From assembly GCA_963675935.2 (NCBI GenBank), contig CAXXPV010000008.1:682001-746000 (forward strand): a DNA stretch of 64,000 nucleotides, given 5' to 3'. A program made the translations under genes and the position numbers. The stretch is from G963675935 sp963675935. GTDB taxonomy: Bacteria > Planctomycetota > Planctomycetia > Pirellulales > Thermoguttaceae. The notes under the pieces were generated by a model. That model worked only from the letters and a program-made list of their open reading frames with translations. It was not told the origin of the DNA and searched no databases. Positions 34,227 through 42,455 of the stretch are shown piece after piece; positions within the stretch are counted from its first letter, which is position 1, and each line of letters begins with the position of its first letter.

Positions 34227-34814
34227 GTGGCACTCTCCGAAATCGACCGCAACCTGCTGGAGCGCTGCCTGGAACGGAAGCCGAGGGCGTGGGAGGATTT
34301 CGTTGATCGCTTCATGGGCTTAGTCGTGCATGTGGTGAGCCACACAGCCCGCGCCCGCAGCATTCGCCTGGCGGCAGCCGACCAAGAAGATCTCTGTGCC
34401 GAGGTTTTCTTGGCGACACTGAAAAACGATTTTGCGGTCCTGCGCAACTTTCGCGGCAAGAGCAGTTTGGCGACCTATCTGACGGTTGTGGCCCGGCGCA
34501 TTGTCGTTCGCGAATTGCTTTCTCGCACTTTGTCGCCTCAACTGGTCGATGGCTCGACGATTCATTCGCCCGAGAACATGCCCGACCCTCATCCTTCGGC
34601 CGAAGATCGGCTGGCCAATCGCGAGGAAGTGGAGCGGTTGTTGGGCGCTCTCAGCGGCGCCGAGGCGCAAGTGGTTCGCATGTATCATCTCGAAGGCAAG
34701 AGCTACCGCGAGATCAGCGAGGCGGTCGGCATGCCGGAGAACAGCATCGGCTCGATCTTGAGCCGCGCCAGGGTGAAGATGCGTCGCGCCGGGGTCGATA
34801 CGGCCGCAAGCTGA
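34227..34814 (+). CDS. ECF-type sigma-70 factor
   Basis: 195 residues from GTG 34227. Region 2 (LERKPRAWEDFVDRFMGLV and AADQEDLCAEVFLATLKNDF) and region 4 (LSGAEAQVVRMYHLEGKSYR, EISEAVGMPENSIGSILSRA) are clear, with no sigma region 3 or 1. Length and form match the planctomycete ECF groups. No anti-sigma gene of the usual type follows. The next gene encodes a small DUF2007-type protein after a palindromic repeat. Confidence 0.92.
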   Translation: MALSEIDRNLLERCLERKPRAWEDFVDRFMGLVVHVVSHTARARSIRLAAADQEDLCAEVFLATLKNDFAVLRNFRGKSSLATYLTVVARRIVVRELLSRTLSPQLVDGSTIHSPENMPDPHPSAEDRLANREEVERLLGALSGAEAQVVRMYHLEGKSYREISEAVGMPENSIGSILSRARVKMRRAGVDTAAS

Positions 34815-34818
34815 AATC

Positions 34819-34883
34819 GTACTCCTCACGCTCCGCGTGAGGTCGAGTTACCGCCGCAACCTCACGCGGAGCGTGAGGAGTAC
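34819..34883. repeat. Inverted pair of the ctcacgcggagcgtgaggag repeat
   Basis: A copy on the minus strand (34819-34842) faces one on the plus strand (34860-34883), separated by 17 bases. The pair lies between the sigma factor stop and the DUF2007-type gene, whose ribosome site follows directly. Confidence 0.85.
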
Positions 34884-34899
34884 ACGCCAGGAGCCGTCC

Positions 34900-35172
34900 A
34901 TGATGGTTGATCCCAACGCTCCATGTGTTTTGACCTCCGTGGCCAACGAAATCGAGGCCGCCGCGATTGTCACGGCTCTGGCCGATTACGACATCGAGGC
35001 CACCGTCACCGGCGGTTTCACCGCGGGCTTCAAGGCCGAAGCGCCCGGACTGGTTCAGATTCTCGTCAAAGAATCGGACCTCGATCGGGCCAAGCCGGCC
35101 CTGGCGGAAATTCAGAAGGACCAGGGGGAAATCGATTGGGCGACAATCGACGTGGGAGAGCCGGAAGAATAG
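34900..35172 (+). CDS. DUF2007-type small protein
   Basis: 90 residues from ATG 34900 (AGGAG seven bases upstream). CVLTSVANEIEAAAIVTALADYD, then VTGGF and PGLVQILVKESDLDRAKPALAEI, follow the DUF2007 pattern (a ferredoxin-like fold, called a putative signal-transducing protein). The last residues are acidic. It lies between the sigma factor and a small membrane protein on the same strand, with 35 bases to the latter. Confidence 0.75.
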   Translation: MMVDPNAPCVLTSVANEIEAAAIVTALADYDIEATVTGGFTAGFKAEAPGLVQILVKESDLDRAKPALAEIQKDQGEIDWATIDVGEPEE

Positions 35173-35207
35173 AATAGGTTGCTTTTTCAACAGGGTACAG
35201 CACTGTT

Positions 35208-35597
35208 ATGGACAGGTTCCTCGGCTTACGGTTCGTCCGCAAGCCGCTCACGGATGTCGAATACGTTGAGCGGGTTCGGAAGGATATGCTACGCTTCAAA
35301 CGCTGGGGCAAGTGGATTGTGGTGTTTTCCGCGGCTGGAGTGCTTTTCTGGGGATACATCTTAACATTGCTTGTGTCAGCCTTCGTCCAATTGGGAGGAA
35401 ATGGCAATCTGTTTATTATGGGCCTTTTTGCCGGTCTGTTGATTGGTATGCTGTTTGCGTTGCCGGCTTGGTACGCCATGGAGCAGTTTTTGCAAGCCTT
35501 GAAAATGTTACGCGAAGATCGCATGCAGGAGCTTCTCGTGAAATACCACGACATGCTCATTGAAATGGCCCGTCAAGAGGATGAGCCGGAAGAGTAG
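35208..35597 (+). CDS. Small two-pass membrane protein
   Basis: 129 residues. Two membrane segments (WIVVFSAAGVLFWGYILTLL, about 36-56, and LFIMGLFAGLLIGMLFALPA, about 68-87) lie between charged ends. The C-terminus is helical and acidic (MLREDRMQELLVKYHDML). I do not recognise the family. Position suggests it belongs with the DUF2007-type gene. Confidence 0.65.
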   Translation: MDRFLGLRFVRKPLTDVEYVERVRKDMLRFKRWGKWIVVFSAAGVLFWGYILTLLVSAFVQLGGNGNLFIMGLFAGLLIGMLFALPAWYAMEQFLQALKMLREDRMQELLVKYHDMLIEMARQEDEPEE

Positions 35598-35606
35598 TGC
35601 TTGGTT

Positions 35607-35870
35607 TCAGCAGGGCAGGGCAGGGGGGAGGTGCGGAGACTTAGGGCAACGGTCACGACAACAACGTGTCGTACTGGGCGGTCGGGCCAATCCGGCTTCG
35701 TGTTCCTCGGCCACCTCTTTAAGCAGTGCATCAAGACGGCCGGATTCCAAGTCCGTCTCAATCTGTTTGTCCCACGCCCGCTCGTGATACTGCTCGATCC
35801 ATGCCATCAATTCCACAAACTCCTTGGCCGGAAGTTGGGTAATCGCCGATTCGATTTCAGAAACGCTCAT
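35607..35870 (-). CDS. Small antitoxin-like protein with a repeat-encoded C-terminus
   Basis: 87 residues. MSVSEIESAITQLPAKEFVE and LMAWIEQYHERAWDKQIETD resemble small addiction-module antitoxins that end soon after LLKEVAEEHEAGLARP. Here the last 20 or so residues (Cys/Pro/Arg-rich) are encoded by a G-rich repeat (ctgccctgccctgctgaaac on this strand), so the native end seems lost. No toxin gene follows. GGAG lies before the ATG. Confidence 0.6.
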   Translation of the reverse strand: MSVSEIESAITQLPAKEFVELMAWIEQYHERAWDKQIETDLESGRLDALLKEVAEEHEAGLARPPSTTRCCRDRCPKSPHLPPALPC

Positions 35871-35964
35871 GGCAGAAACTCCGGAACCATCCGAGAACGT
35901 CTTTCAACCAACATTTTACATCGGAAAAGCATTGTTGGCATCAAGAGCATTGGAAATGCGTTTT

Positions 35965-35990
35965 CCGCGGGCCGTTGGCCCCCGGCTATT
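35965..35990. repeat. Single copy of the aatagccgggggccaacgg repeat (inverted)
   Basis: ccgcgggccgttggcccccg then gctatt, eight bases past the pdxA stop. It may serve as a terminator hairpin. Confidence 0.85.
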
Positions 35991-35997
35991 ATCTCTC

Positions 35998-37092
35998 TCA
36001 TCCCTCATCCTTCGCCGCCGCCAGCCGGCTGGCCACGCGAAGCGCCTCGATCATGCTGCCCGTCTCGGCCTGACGCTTCCATGCGATGTCGAACGCCGTG
36101 CCGTGCGCCACGCTCGTGCGGATGATCGGCAGACCGAGCGTCACGTTCACCGCGCGATTCATGCCCATCAACTTCAAGGCGATGTGACCCTGATCGTGAT
36201 ACATCGCCACGACGGCGTCGAATCGTCCGTCGCGGGCGCGGACCATCAGCGTGTCGGTGGGCAGCGGTCCTTCGAGCCGCAAGCCCTCGGCCAAGCCGCG
36301 TTCGACCGCGGGCCGAATGATCCGCTGCTCTTCGTCGCCGAAAAGCCCGCCCTCGCCGCCGTGCGGATTGAGCGAGCAAACGGCGATTCGCGGCCGGGAA
36401 TCGACGGTTCGCACATCGGTGCTGCGACGGCGCGGCGTCTGCGCCGCGCGATTCACTGCCGGTCGCATCAACCGCGTCATGAATTGGTTGGCCAAGCGAG
36501 CCTTCGCCAAGATGCCGTCCTCGGTCAATTCGTCGAACACATTCCGCAAGGCCGTGTGCAGCGTCACGTGAACCACGGCCAAGCCCGCCGGCGGCTGCAT
36601 CTCTTCGTTCGGACCGAGATACAGCATCATGGCGAAATCGTCGATGCCGCAGATGTGGGCCAGCAATTCGGTGTGGCCGGGATAGTTGTGGCCCGCCCGG
36701 TGCAACGCTTCCTTCTGAAGCGGTGCGGTGGTGATTGCATCGACCCGACCCTCTAACGCCAATTGAACGGCAGTCACCACGGCGTCGTAGGCCGCTTGGC
36801 CGGCCCTGGCGTCGAGCGTGCCCGGCGACACGGCGAGCGCGTCGTCCGAGCAGCAGGGAATGCAGGGAATAACGTCGGGCGACGGGTCGGCCTGCTCCGG
36901 CGAGTCGATCTCGACGACCTCGACGGCCGTTTGCCAAAGCTCGACGGCCCGGCGCATGATTTCGGGATGGCCCACCACCACGGGACGGCACCAGTCGTGA
37001 ACGATGGTTTCGGTCCACGTGCCGGCGATGATTTCCGGCCCGATGCCGGCCGGATCGCCCATGGTCACTGCAATAAGCGGTTTTTGTCGCAC
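35998..37092 (-). CDS. pdxA: 4-hydroxythreonine-4-phosphate dehydrogenase
   Basis: 364 residues. PdxA oxidises 4-phosphohydroxy-L-threonine with NAD in the pyridoxal phosphate pathway, in the cytoplasm. Visible: VTMGDPAGIGPEI at the N-terminus, TAPLQKEALHRAGHNYPGHT (substrate site and first metal His), and later MYHDQGHIALKLMG (second His) and RTSVAHGTAFDIAWKR (third His). Length is slightly above average because of a short Arg-rich insert near RRRSTDVRTVD. No other pdx genes nearby. Confidence 0.95.
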   Translation of the reverse strand: MRQKPLIAVTMGDPAGIGPEIIAGTWTETIVHDWCRPVVVGHPEIMRRAVELWQTAVEVVEIDSPEQADPSPDVIPCIPCCSDDALAVSPGTLDARAGQAAYDAVVTAVQLALEGRVDAITTAPLQKEALHRAGHNYPGHTELLAHICGIDDFAMMLYLGPNEEMQPPAGLAVVHVTLHTALRNVFDELTEDGILAKARLANQFMTRLMRPAVNRAAQTPRRRSTDVRTVDSRPRIAVCSLNPHGGEGGLFGDEEQRIIRPAVERGLAEGLRLEGPLPTDTLMVRARDGRFDAVVAMYHDQGHIALKLMGMNRAVNVTLGLPIIRTSVAHGTAFDIAWKRQAETGSMIEALRVASRLAAAKDEG

Positions 37093-37439
37093 GATATTGG
37101 AGGATAAATGATTATGGAATGGATGGATGTATATTACAAATTGCGTGGGTGATGTTTGTTAATGGGGCTTGGGGCTTAGGACTTGGGGCTTAGGACTTAG
37201 GACTTGGGGCTTCGGCCCAAGACCCAAGACCCAAGACCAAAGCCCAAAGCCCAAAGCCCATCCCAGCGATGATGCATAACCTGCACAATTTCCATTAGTT
37301 CACGCTATTTTCCCGATTGTACGTCACATCGCCGGTCGATCCATAGGGCAATTGCACAATTTGCCGCGTTTTTTTATGCTGATGTTTTCCAAAATGCCTT
37401 GCGAAGCCGCAAGCAGCTCCAGCCCCCAATCCCTCTCCC
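37093..37439. repeat. Inverted array of gggcttaggacttg repeats between pdxA and dtd
   Basis: From about 37163 to 37262, several direct copies of ggggcttaggactt on the left face copies of its complement (aagacccaagcccaaag type) on the right, centred on cttcggcc near 37211. This could form a very long hairpin of about 45 bp. No gene lies in this gap. Confidence 0.8.
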
Positions 37440-37880
37440 ATGCGAGCATGTGTTCAACGAGTCCGTCGAGCAACGGTCGCGGTTTCCGGCGAGGTGTGCG
37501 GCAGCATCGGCCAGGGCATGTTGGTTTTGCTGGGGGTCGCCATACACGATACGGAGGCCGACGCGATTTGGTTGGCTAAAAAAATCGCCGGCCTGCGAAT
37601 TTTCGAGGATAGTCAGGAAAAAATGAATTTTTCTCTGGCCGACGTGGGCGGGGCCATGCTAGTCGTCAGCCAATTCACGCTGCTGGGCGATTGCCGCCGC
37701 GGACGCCGGCCCGACTTCACCGCCGCCGCGCCGCCCGAGTTGGCCGAGCGGCTCTATCAGGTATTCATCGACGCCGTGGTCGAGCAGGGCGTGCCGGTGG
37801 CCACCGGCCGCTTCCGGCAGAACATGCAGATCGAGCTGGTCAACGACGGTCCGGTGACGCTGATGGTGGAGAGCGAGTAG
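37440..37880 (+). CDS. dtd: D-aminoacyl-tRNA deacylase
   Basis: 146 residues, normal length. It removes D-amino acids (and Gly from tRNA-Ala) from mischarged tRNA in the cytoplasm. The family start MRACVQRVRRATVAVSGEV, the SQFTLLGD block with the catalytic-type Ser/Gln, and the C-terminal NDGPVT block (normally NxGPVT, with the cis Gly-Pro) are all present. Alone; a G-rich repeat follows the stop. Confidence 0.97.
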   Translation: MRACVQRVRRATVAVSGEVCGSIGQGMLVLLGVAIHDTEADAIWLAKKIAGLRIFEDSQEKMNFSLADVGGAMLVVSQFTLLGDCRRGRRPDFTAAAPPELAERLYQVFIDAVVEQGVPVATGRFRQNMQIELVNDGPVTLMVESE

Positions 37881-37989
37881 GGCAGGGCAGGGGGGCGCAG
37901 CCGCTTGCGGTTACGCAAAGATGGCAACAACAGACGCTTGCGGCTTCGCAACAAACGGAATGAATTCCGTTCTACGATTTGTTCGACAT
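37881..37989. repeat. Cluster of short dispersed repeats
   Basis: In order: G-rich gggcagggcaggggg (37881-37896), two cgcttgcggttacgcaa copies (about 37902 and 37935) and aacggaatgaattccgttct (37957-37976). Each also occurs elsewhere in the window, often side by side. Confidence 0.75.
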
Positions 37990-38706
37990 TTATCGCCGCA
38001 ACACCCGATCGATCAGCCGCCCGGCTGTCTGCGGCACGGACACCGAGGGCGGATTGCCCGGCCGATCCATCTGCACAGGCATGGGCGGCTCGTAAAAAAT
38101 GACAGCCGCCAACAACGTCATTTTGGCGTAAGCCGAAATGTTCGAGACCCAACCTTCGCCGAAGAGTTTTAACGCCGTGCCGAACGAGCTTTTCAGCCGC
38201 AACCCGTGCGACCACTCGACGCTGTAAATTTCGTCGAGTACAAGGTGCGAAAGGTATCCGATCGACACCGCGGCGGCCTTGTAAATTCGCAACTTTTCAT
38301 CGTCGCCCGAGGCCAACAGATAGGCGAGTTCGCCGAACACCACGGCCGCCGGCAGACTGTGAAACATGCCGCGATGGATCGTATATCGTTTCAAAAAAGC
38401 CGACAGCCCAAACCGCACGAGCAGATAGACCGCCGCACCGGCCAGAACGATGAGTTCGTGCGACATGCCCCAGTGTTGAAACCGGTGCAACATCAGCATG
38501 GGCACCACGGCCGCGGCGAACGCCATGCTTTCGCGCTTCGGGGTGCTCGAGGGGCTATCGATGTCGGGCAACATGCCGGAAACGCTGCACAGCCCGCCGG
38601 CCAAGGCACACGTCGGCCAAGGCACGCCGTACATAAAATACGCCGCTCCGCCGTAACCTGCGCCAATAATACTGCTGACGGTAATGTGGGTTTTGAATCC
38701 GGCCAT
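37990..38706 (-). CDS. DUF457 family membrane protein (YdjM-like)
   Basis: 238 residues. MAGFKTHITVSSIIGAGYG starts a protein with four or five membrane segments. It has the family's conserved metal-binding-like residues: GMLPDIDSPSS, HRGMFHSLPA and YLSHLVLDEI. These resemble a membrane-bound metal-dependent hydrolase (LexA-regulated YdjM in E. coli), whose substrate is unknown. Alone. The preceding 250 bases hold no gene. Confidence 0.88.
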   Translation of the reverse strand: MAGFKTHITVSSIIGAGYGGAAYFMYGVPWPTCALAGGLCSVSGMLPDIDSPSSTPKRESMAFAAAVVPMLMLHRFQHWGMSHELIVLAGAAVYLLVRFGLSAFLKRYTIHRGMFHSLPAAVVFGELAYLLASGDDEKLRIYKAAAVSIGYLSHLVLDEIYSVEWSHGLRLKSSFGTALKLFGEGWVSNISAYAKMTLLAAVIFYEPPMPVQMDRPGNPPSVSVPQTAGRLIDRVLRR

Positions 38707-38955
38707 GAGAGTGGGGCTGGGGATTAGGGATTAGAGCCGCTTGCGGTTTCGCGATGATGTTTTTTCCGTTGCTTTTGTGACATTGCATGGAATTCATACT
38801 TTAGACCGGCGATTTCCACAATAGCGATTTCGTTCGCAATATTGCCTACTCCAGGCAAACTGCGCATTTTCCCATCAGTAACGGCTCTGTTCGCCTCCCA
38901 TCCCTAGCCCCTTCGTCTGGCCCCACTCCGCGTTTCCCGCTATACTCCGTCCATC

Positions 38956-39648
38956 ATGATCCAGCCTTACGATATTGCGATGTTAGTCGTGCTGGCCGCG
39001 GCGACGGTGTACGGCATTTGGCGCGGCATGGTTTGGCAAATAGCCTCGCTGGCCTCGGTGCTGGTCAGCGCTGCGGTGGCAGTCCACAGCAGCGCCGCGG
39101 TCGCCCCCTACTTCCCCGGCGAAGAACCCTGGAATCGTTACCTCGCCATGCTGGTGCTCTACATGGTCACGGCCGGGGCCATCTGGATCGTGTTCCATCT
39201 GGTATCGAACGTCATCGACCGCATCAAGCTCAAGGAATTCGACCGGCAGCTCGGCGGCACTCTCGGCCTGGCGAAGGGCATTCTGTACTGCATCGTCATC
39301 ACGTTTTTCGCCGTCACGCTCAACGAGCAAACCCGGCAGTTGGTGTTGGTCTCCCGGTCCGGCGGACTAATCGCCACGGGCATCCGCAACGCGAACCCCA
39401 TCTTGCCGGAAGACATCCGCACGCATCTGGGCAAATACATCGACGAGTTGAACGCGAAGCTCAGCGAGCCGCCGGCGACTCCCGATCCGAACGCACGGCC
39501 CGCTCTTCCATCGCAAACGGCGCCGCCAAGCGCGCTGCCGCAAGATGCGGCGCCGAAGACGCCCGCCGCCGATCCCGCGAGCGAGAACAAGACCGAGAAC
39601 AAAGGCGTTGGCAACCGCTTGCGGAAATTGATCAAGGGCGACAAGTGA
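38956..39648 (+). CDS. CvpA family membrane protein
   Basis: 230 residues. Four membrane segments (starting YDIAMLVVLAAATVYGIWRG) and the central DRQLGGTLGLAKGILYCIVI block match CvpA (named for colicin V production; in some bacteria linked to envelope integrity). The C-terminal 70 residues are a Pro/Ala-rich then Lys-rich tail (NRLRKLIKGDK), likely cytoplasmic. Alone; repeats follow. Confidence 0.88.
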   Translation: MIQPYDIAMLVVLAAATVYGIWRGMVWQIASLASVLVSAAVAVHSSAAVAPYFPGEEPWNRYLAMLVLYMVTAGAIWIVFHLVSNVIDRIKLKEFDRQLGGTLGLAKGILYCIVITFFAVTLNEQTRQLVLVSRSGGLIATGIRNANPILPEDIRTHLGKYIDELNAKLSEPPATPDPNARPALPSQTAPPSALPQDAAPKTPAADPASENKTENKGVGNRLRKLIKGDK

Positions 39649-40480
39649 CACTACTACCGCTCAGCCCGTTTAGCCGGCGAACTTGTTCGCCGCGGATGTT
39701 CGGCGATTCAACCAAAAACGCGACGAACTTTTTTCGCCGGCTAAACAGACGCCCCGACACTTCTCTCTTGCGTTACATTCCGGTTCGGTTCACGCCATTG
39801 CTGACATGGCAGCGTCAAGCCGCAAATTCCGCATACGTGTTATTCCCGTCATCCTTCCGTGGAACGCGTTTGGATTTCAAGCGTTCAGCGTTCATGGCTT
39901 GTCAGGGCCCCGGCTTTAGCCCGCATTTCTCATCACGGTACGTTTAGCCGGCGAAAAAGTTCGCCGCGTTTTTTACGAAATTCACCCTCCTTTCGCGGCG
40001 AGCAAGTTCGCCGGCCAAACGGGCGTGCTGTCGTCAAATTTTCCCGCCGGCGAACAATCCTGGCCGAAGCGGATCGGCGAACGTCCGATCCGTCGGAGGA
40101 GCGGCGAGATCAAAACTGTTTACCCCGGATTTCCCGAGGATTTTAGCCTTCCCGACCGAACATAAGAAACATTATCGGACGTTGCGAGGGGTGCGAAAAC
40201 GGCCTCCAACCATGACGGTTGGAGGCCGTTTTGTGTATAAGATCGTCATTTCGCAATAGCCGGGAGCCAACGGCTCGCGGAGCGACGCGGGGCATACTCA
40301 ATCCTCGCCAGACGACGCATCAAAATCCCGATCTCTTGCGCGCCAAAATTCCACAAAAATAGCCGCGGGCCGCCCAGCCCCCGGCTATTTTTTCGCAAAC
40401 ATTTTCCGCGAGCAATCGTCCGAACTGATTTCCGCGCAATCCCGCCCGGCAGGCGGGATCTACTGCGGGTTCTGCGGGTT
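39649..40480. repeat. Gene-free stretch with palindromic repeats
   Basis: Two long two-armed gtttagccggcga elements (39668-39746 and 39942-40020; arms start gtttagccggcgaa and end ttcgccggctaaac), a aatagccgggagccaacgg copy (40255-40280), a related hairpin at about 40359-40392, and a tcccgcccggcaggcggga palindrome at about 40440. No gene is seen. Confidence 0.8.
40197..40237. terminator. Strong bidirectional-type hairpin
   Basis: AAAACGGCCTCCAACC then atgac then GGTTGGAGGCCGTTTT: sixteen base pairs, with a T run on either strand. It lies about 240 bases past the stop of the LRR gene (minus). On the plus strand no known gene precedes it within 540 bases. Confidence 0.85.
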
Positions 40481-41272
40481 CTACTGATCGACCGTGAGTT
40501 TCGCGTTCGCCGCCTTCAGCTTGCCAACGCCCTCGGCCGTCACCTTCGTCTTGTTGATCGTCAGGCGACGAAGATTCTGCATCTTGGCCAGTTCGCCCAA
40601 GCCGGCGTCGGTGATCGACGTTTCGGAAAGCAACAGCCACTGAACCTTGTCCAAGGGCAAAAGCTTCTTCATGCCCGCGTCGGTCACTTCGGTCCTGGAA
40701 AGGTCCAACACCTTCAGACCCTTGATGGCGGCGAGATTGTCGAGTCCGGCGTCGGTCAATTTCGTGCCGGGCAAGTGCAACGCCTCGATGTTGGCCAACG
40801 GGCGAAGATTCACAAGCCCCTTGTCGGTGATCGGCGTATTGCTCAGCACCAGCGAAGCCAGACCCTTCAGGCCGGAAAGCTGCTTCAATTGGTCGTCCGT
40901 AATGTTGCAGTCGGCGGCGTTAATGGCCACGATCCGATAGAGCTTGGCGGTCTCCTGCATGATTTCATCGTTGATCTCGACGCCGGTGAAATTCACGCTG
41001 GTCACTCGCTTATCGGGCGGCTCGGAGATGACCAAAATCTTTTTATCGCGCAATTTGGCCGCGGCCTCCTGTTCGATCTTCGTGTCGGCATCCGAAGCGG
41101 CGACGGCCGGACCCGCCTTGTCGTCAGGATTAAAGACCTTCACGATCTCGTCCCAATTGACAACAAGAATGACGCCCAACGCGCCCAATAGGCAAAGCTC
41201 GACCAACAACACGACGATGCGGCGTGCGCCGCTGGGTTGCGATTTTGACGACGCAGCTTGACTGTCGCTCAC
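40481..41272 (-). CDS. Membrane-anchored leucine-rich-repeat protein
   Basis: 263 residues. A short basic cytoplasmic end is followed by one membrane segment (IVVLLVELCLLGALGVILVV), a linker and about six LRRs of the planctomycete type: LxxLxLxxTxITDxGLxxL (SLVLSNTPITDKGLVNL, VLDLSRTEVTDAGMKKL, WLLLSETSITDAGLGEL). It likely binds a partner outside the membrane. Its ATG overlaps the accA stop (ATGA at 41269-41272), so translation is probably coupled to accA. Confidence 0.88.
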   Translation of the reverse strand: MSDSQAASSKSQPSGARRIVVLLVELCLLGALGVILVVNWDEIVKVFNPDDKAGPAVAASDADTKIEQEAAAKLRDKKILVISEPPDKRVTSVNFTGVEINDEIMQETAKLYRIVAINAADCNITDDQLKQLSGLKGLASLVLSNTPITDKGLVNLRPLANIEALHLPGTKLTDAGLDNLAAIKGLKVLDLSRTEVTDAGMKKLLPLDKVQWLLLSETSITDAGLGELAKMQNLRRLTINKTKVTAEGVGKLKAANAKLTVDQ

Positions 41273-42333
41273 TTTACGATCTCCTGAGATTTGTGCGGTG
41301 CGATAGAGTTAGGAAAAGACGTTGCTGAAACGGCGGAAGAATTTCCGAGCGACGGCTGCGCGTTCGGCCGGCCGCCTTCCAGAAACACTCCCATGTTGCG
41401 AAATTTCTGATAACGCCCGTCCAAAAGCTGATCGATCGGTTTGCCGATCAACTCGCGGAGCGTGGCGCGAAGATAAAGCTTCAGCCGGCTGGCCATCAGG
41501 TGGTGGTTGCGATGCGCCCCGCCGATCGGCTCCTGAATGACCGCGTCGATCAGTCCCAGGCGTGTCAGGTCTTTCGAGGTCATTTTCAGCGCCTCGGCGG
41601 CTTTTTCCTTGAACGTGTGGCTTTTCCACAAGATGCCGGCGCAGCCCTCGGGACTGATGACCGAGTAGTAAGCGAACTCGAGCATGGCCACTCGATCGCC
41701 CACGCCGATGCCCAGCGCGCCGCCGGAGCCGCCTTCGCCGATGACCACGCAGATGACCGGCGTCGGCAGCCGCGACATCTCGTACATCGACTCGGCGATG
41801 ACCTGGGCCTGGCCGCGTTCCTCGGCGCCGATGCCCGGATAGGCGCCGCCCGTGTCGATCAGACAAACGACCGGCATGTGAAACTTGGCGGCCGTCCGCA
41901 TCTTGGCCATTGCCTTGCGATAGCCCTCGGGATGGGCGTAGCCGTAGTTGCAGAGGTTGCGTTCCTTGAGATTCTTTCCTTTTTGATGCCCGACGACCAG
42001 CACCCGATAGGCGTCGAGCTTGGCCCAGCCGGTGCGAATAGCCCGGTCGTCGCCGAAGGTTTTGTCGCCGTGCAGTTCGACAAACTCGTCGAAAACCAGT
42101 TCGAGATAATCGGTCGTCATCGGCCGATCGGGATGCCGGGCGACCTCGACGGTTTCCCACGGCTTCAAGTTCGCATAGATGCGTTTCTTCAGATCGACGA
42201 GATCGCGCCGGAGCAGAAGGATTTCGTTGCGAACCTCGGGCGAAGGCTCGGTCTTGGCCTCGAGTTTTTCGAGCCGGGCTTCCAGCTCGTAGATCGGGCG
42301 TTCGAAAGATAATCGGTGTTCGCTTCCTGCCAT
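41269..42333 (-). CDS. accA: Acetyl-CoA carboxylase carboxyltransferase subunit alpha
   Basis: 354 residues, slightly longer than average due to a Ser/Pro-rich C-terminal tail. Transfers the carboxyl group from carboxybiotin to acetyl-CoA, the first step of fatty acid synthesis, as part of a cytoplasmic complex with AccD. Visible: DYLELVFDEFVELHGDK, GHQKGKNLKER, DTGGAYPGIGAEERGQAQ (oxyanion-type Gly pair) and GEGGSGGALGIGVGD. accD and the biotin subunits are not in the window. Coupled to the LRR gene downstream; a palindrome lies just upstream. Confidence 0.96.
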   Translation of the reverse strand: MAGSEHRLSFERPIYELEARLEKLEAKTEPSPEVRNEILLLRRDLVDLKKRIYANLKPWETVEVARHPDRPMTTDYLELVFDEFVELHGDKTFGDDRAIRTGWAKLDAYRVLVVGHQKGKNLKERNLCNYGYAHPEGYRKAMAKMRTAAKFHMPVVCLIDTGGAYPGIGAEERGQAQVIAESMYEMSRLPTPVICVVIGEGGSGGALGIGVGDRVAMLEFAYYSVISPEGCAGILWKSHTFKEKAAEALKMTSKDLTRLGLIDAVIQEPIGGAHRNHHLMASRLKLYLRATLRELIGKPIDQLLDGRYQKFRNMGVFLEGGRPNAQPSLGNSSAVSATSFPNSIAPHKSQEIVK

Positions 42334-42355
42334 CGTGTCTTTCGCTGGTTGAGCT

Positions 42356-42430
42356 GTTTAGCCGGCGGGCTTGCCCGCCGTGTTTTGAGGGAGCAGCATT
42401 CCACGCGGCGAGCAAGCTCGCCGGCTAAAC
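42356..42430. repeat. Two-armed gtttagccggcgag element
   Basis: gtttagccggcgggcttgcc at the left and its inverted copy ending ctcgccggctaaac at the right, with a central unrelated 25 bases. It lies between the kinase stop and the accA start. Confidence 0.85.
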
Positions 42431-42455
42431 TGTTTTGGCCCCATCAGTCTGCTTT

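Noticed and set aside
36005..37018. 337-codon second minus frame over pdxA
   Set aside because: Arg/Gly-rich shadow of pdxA in another frame.
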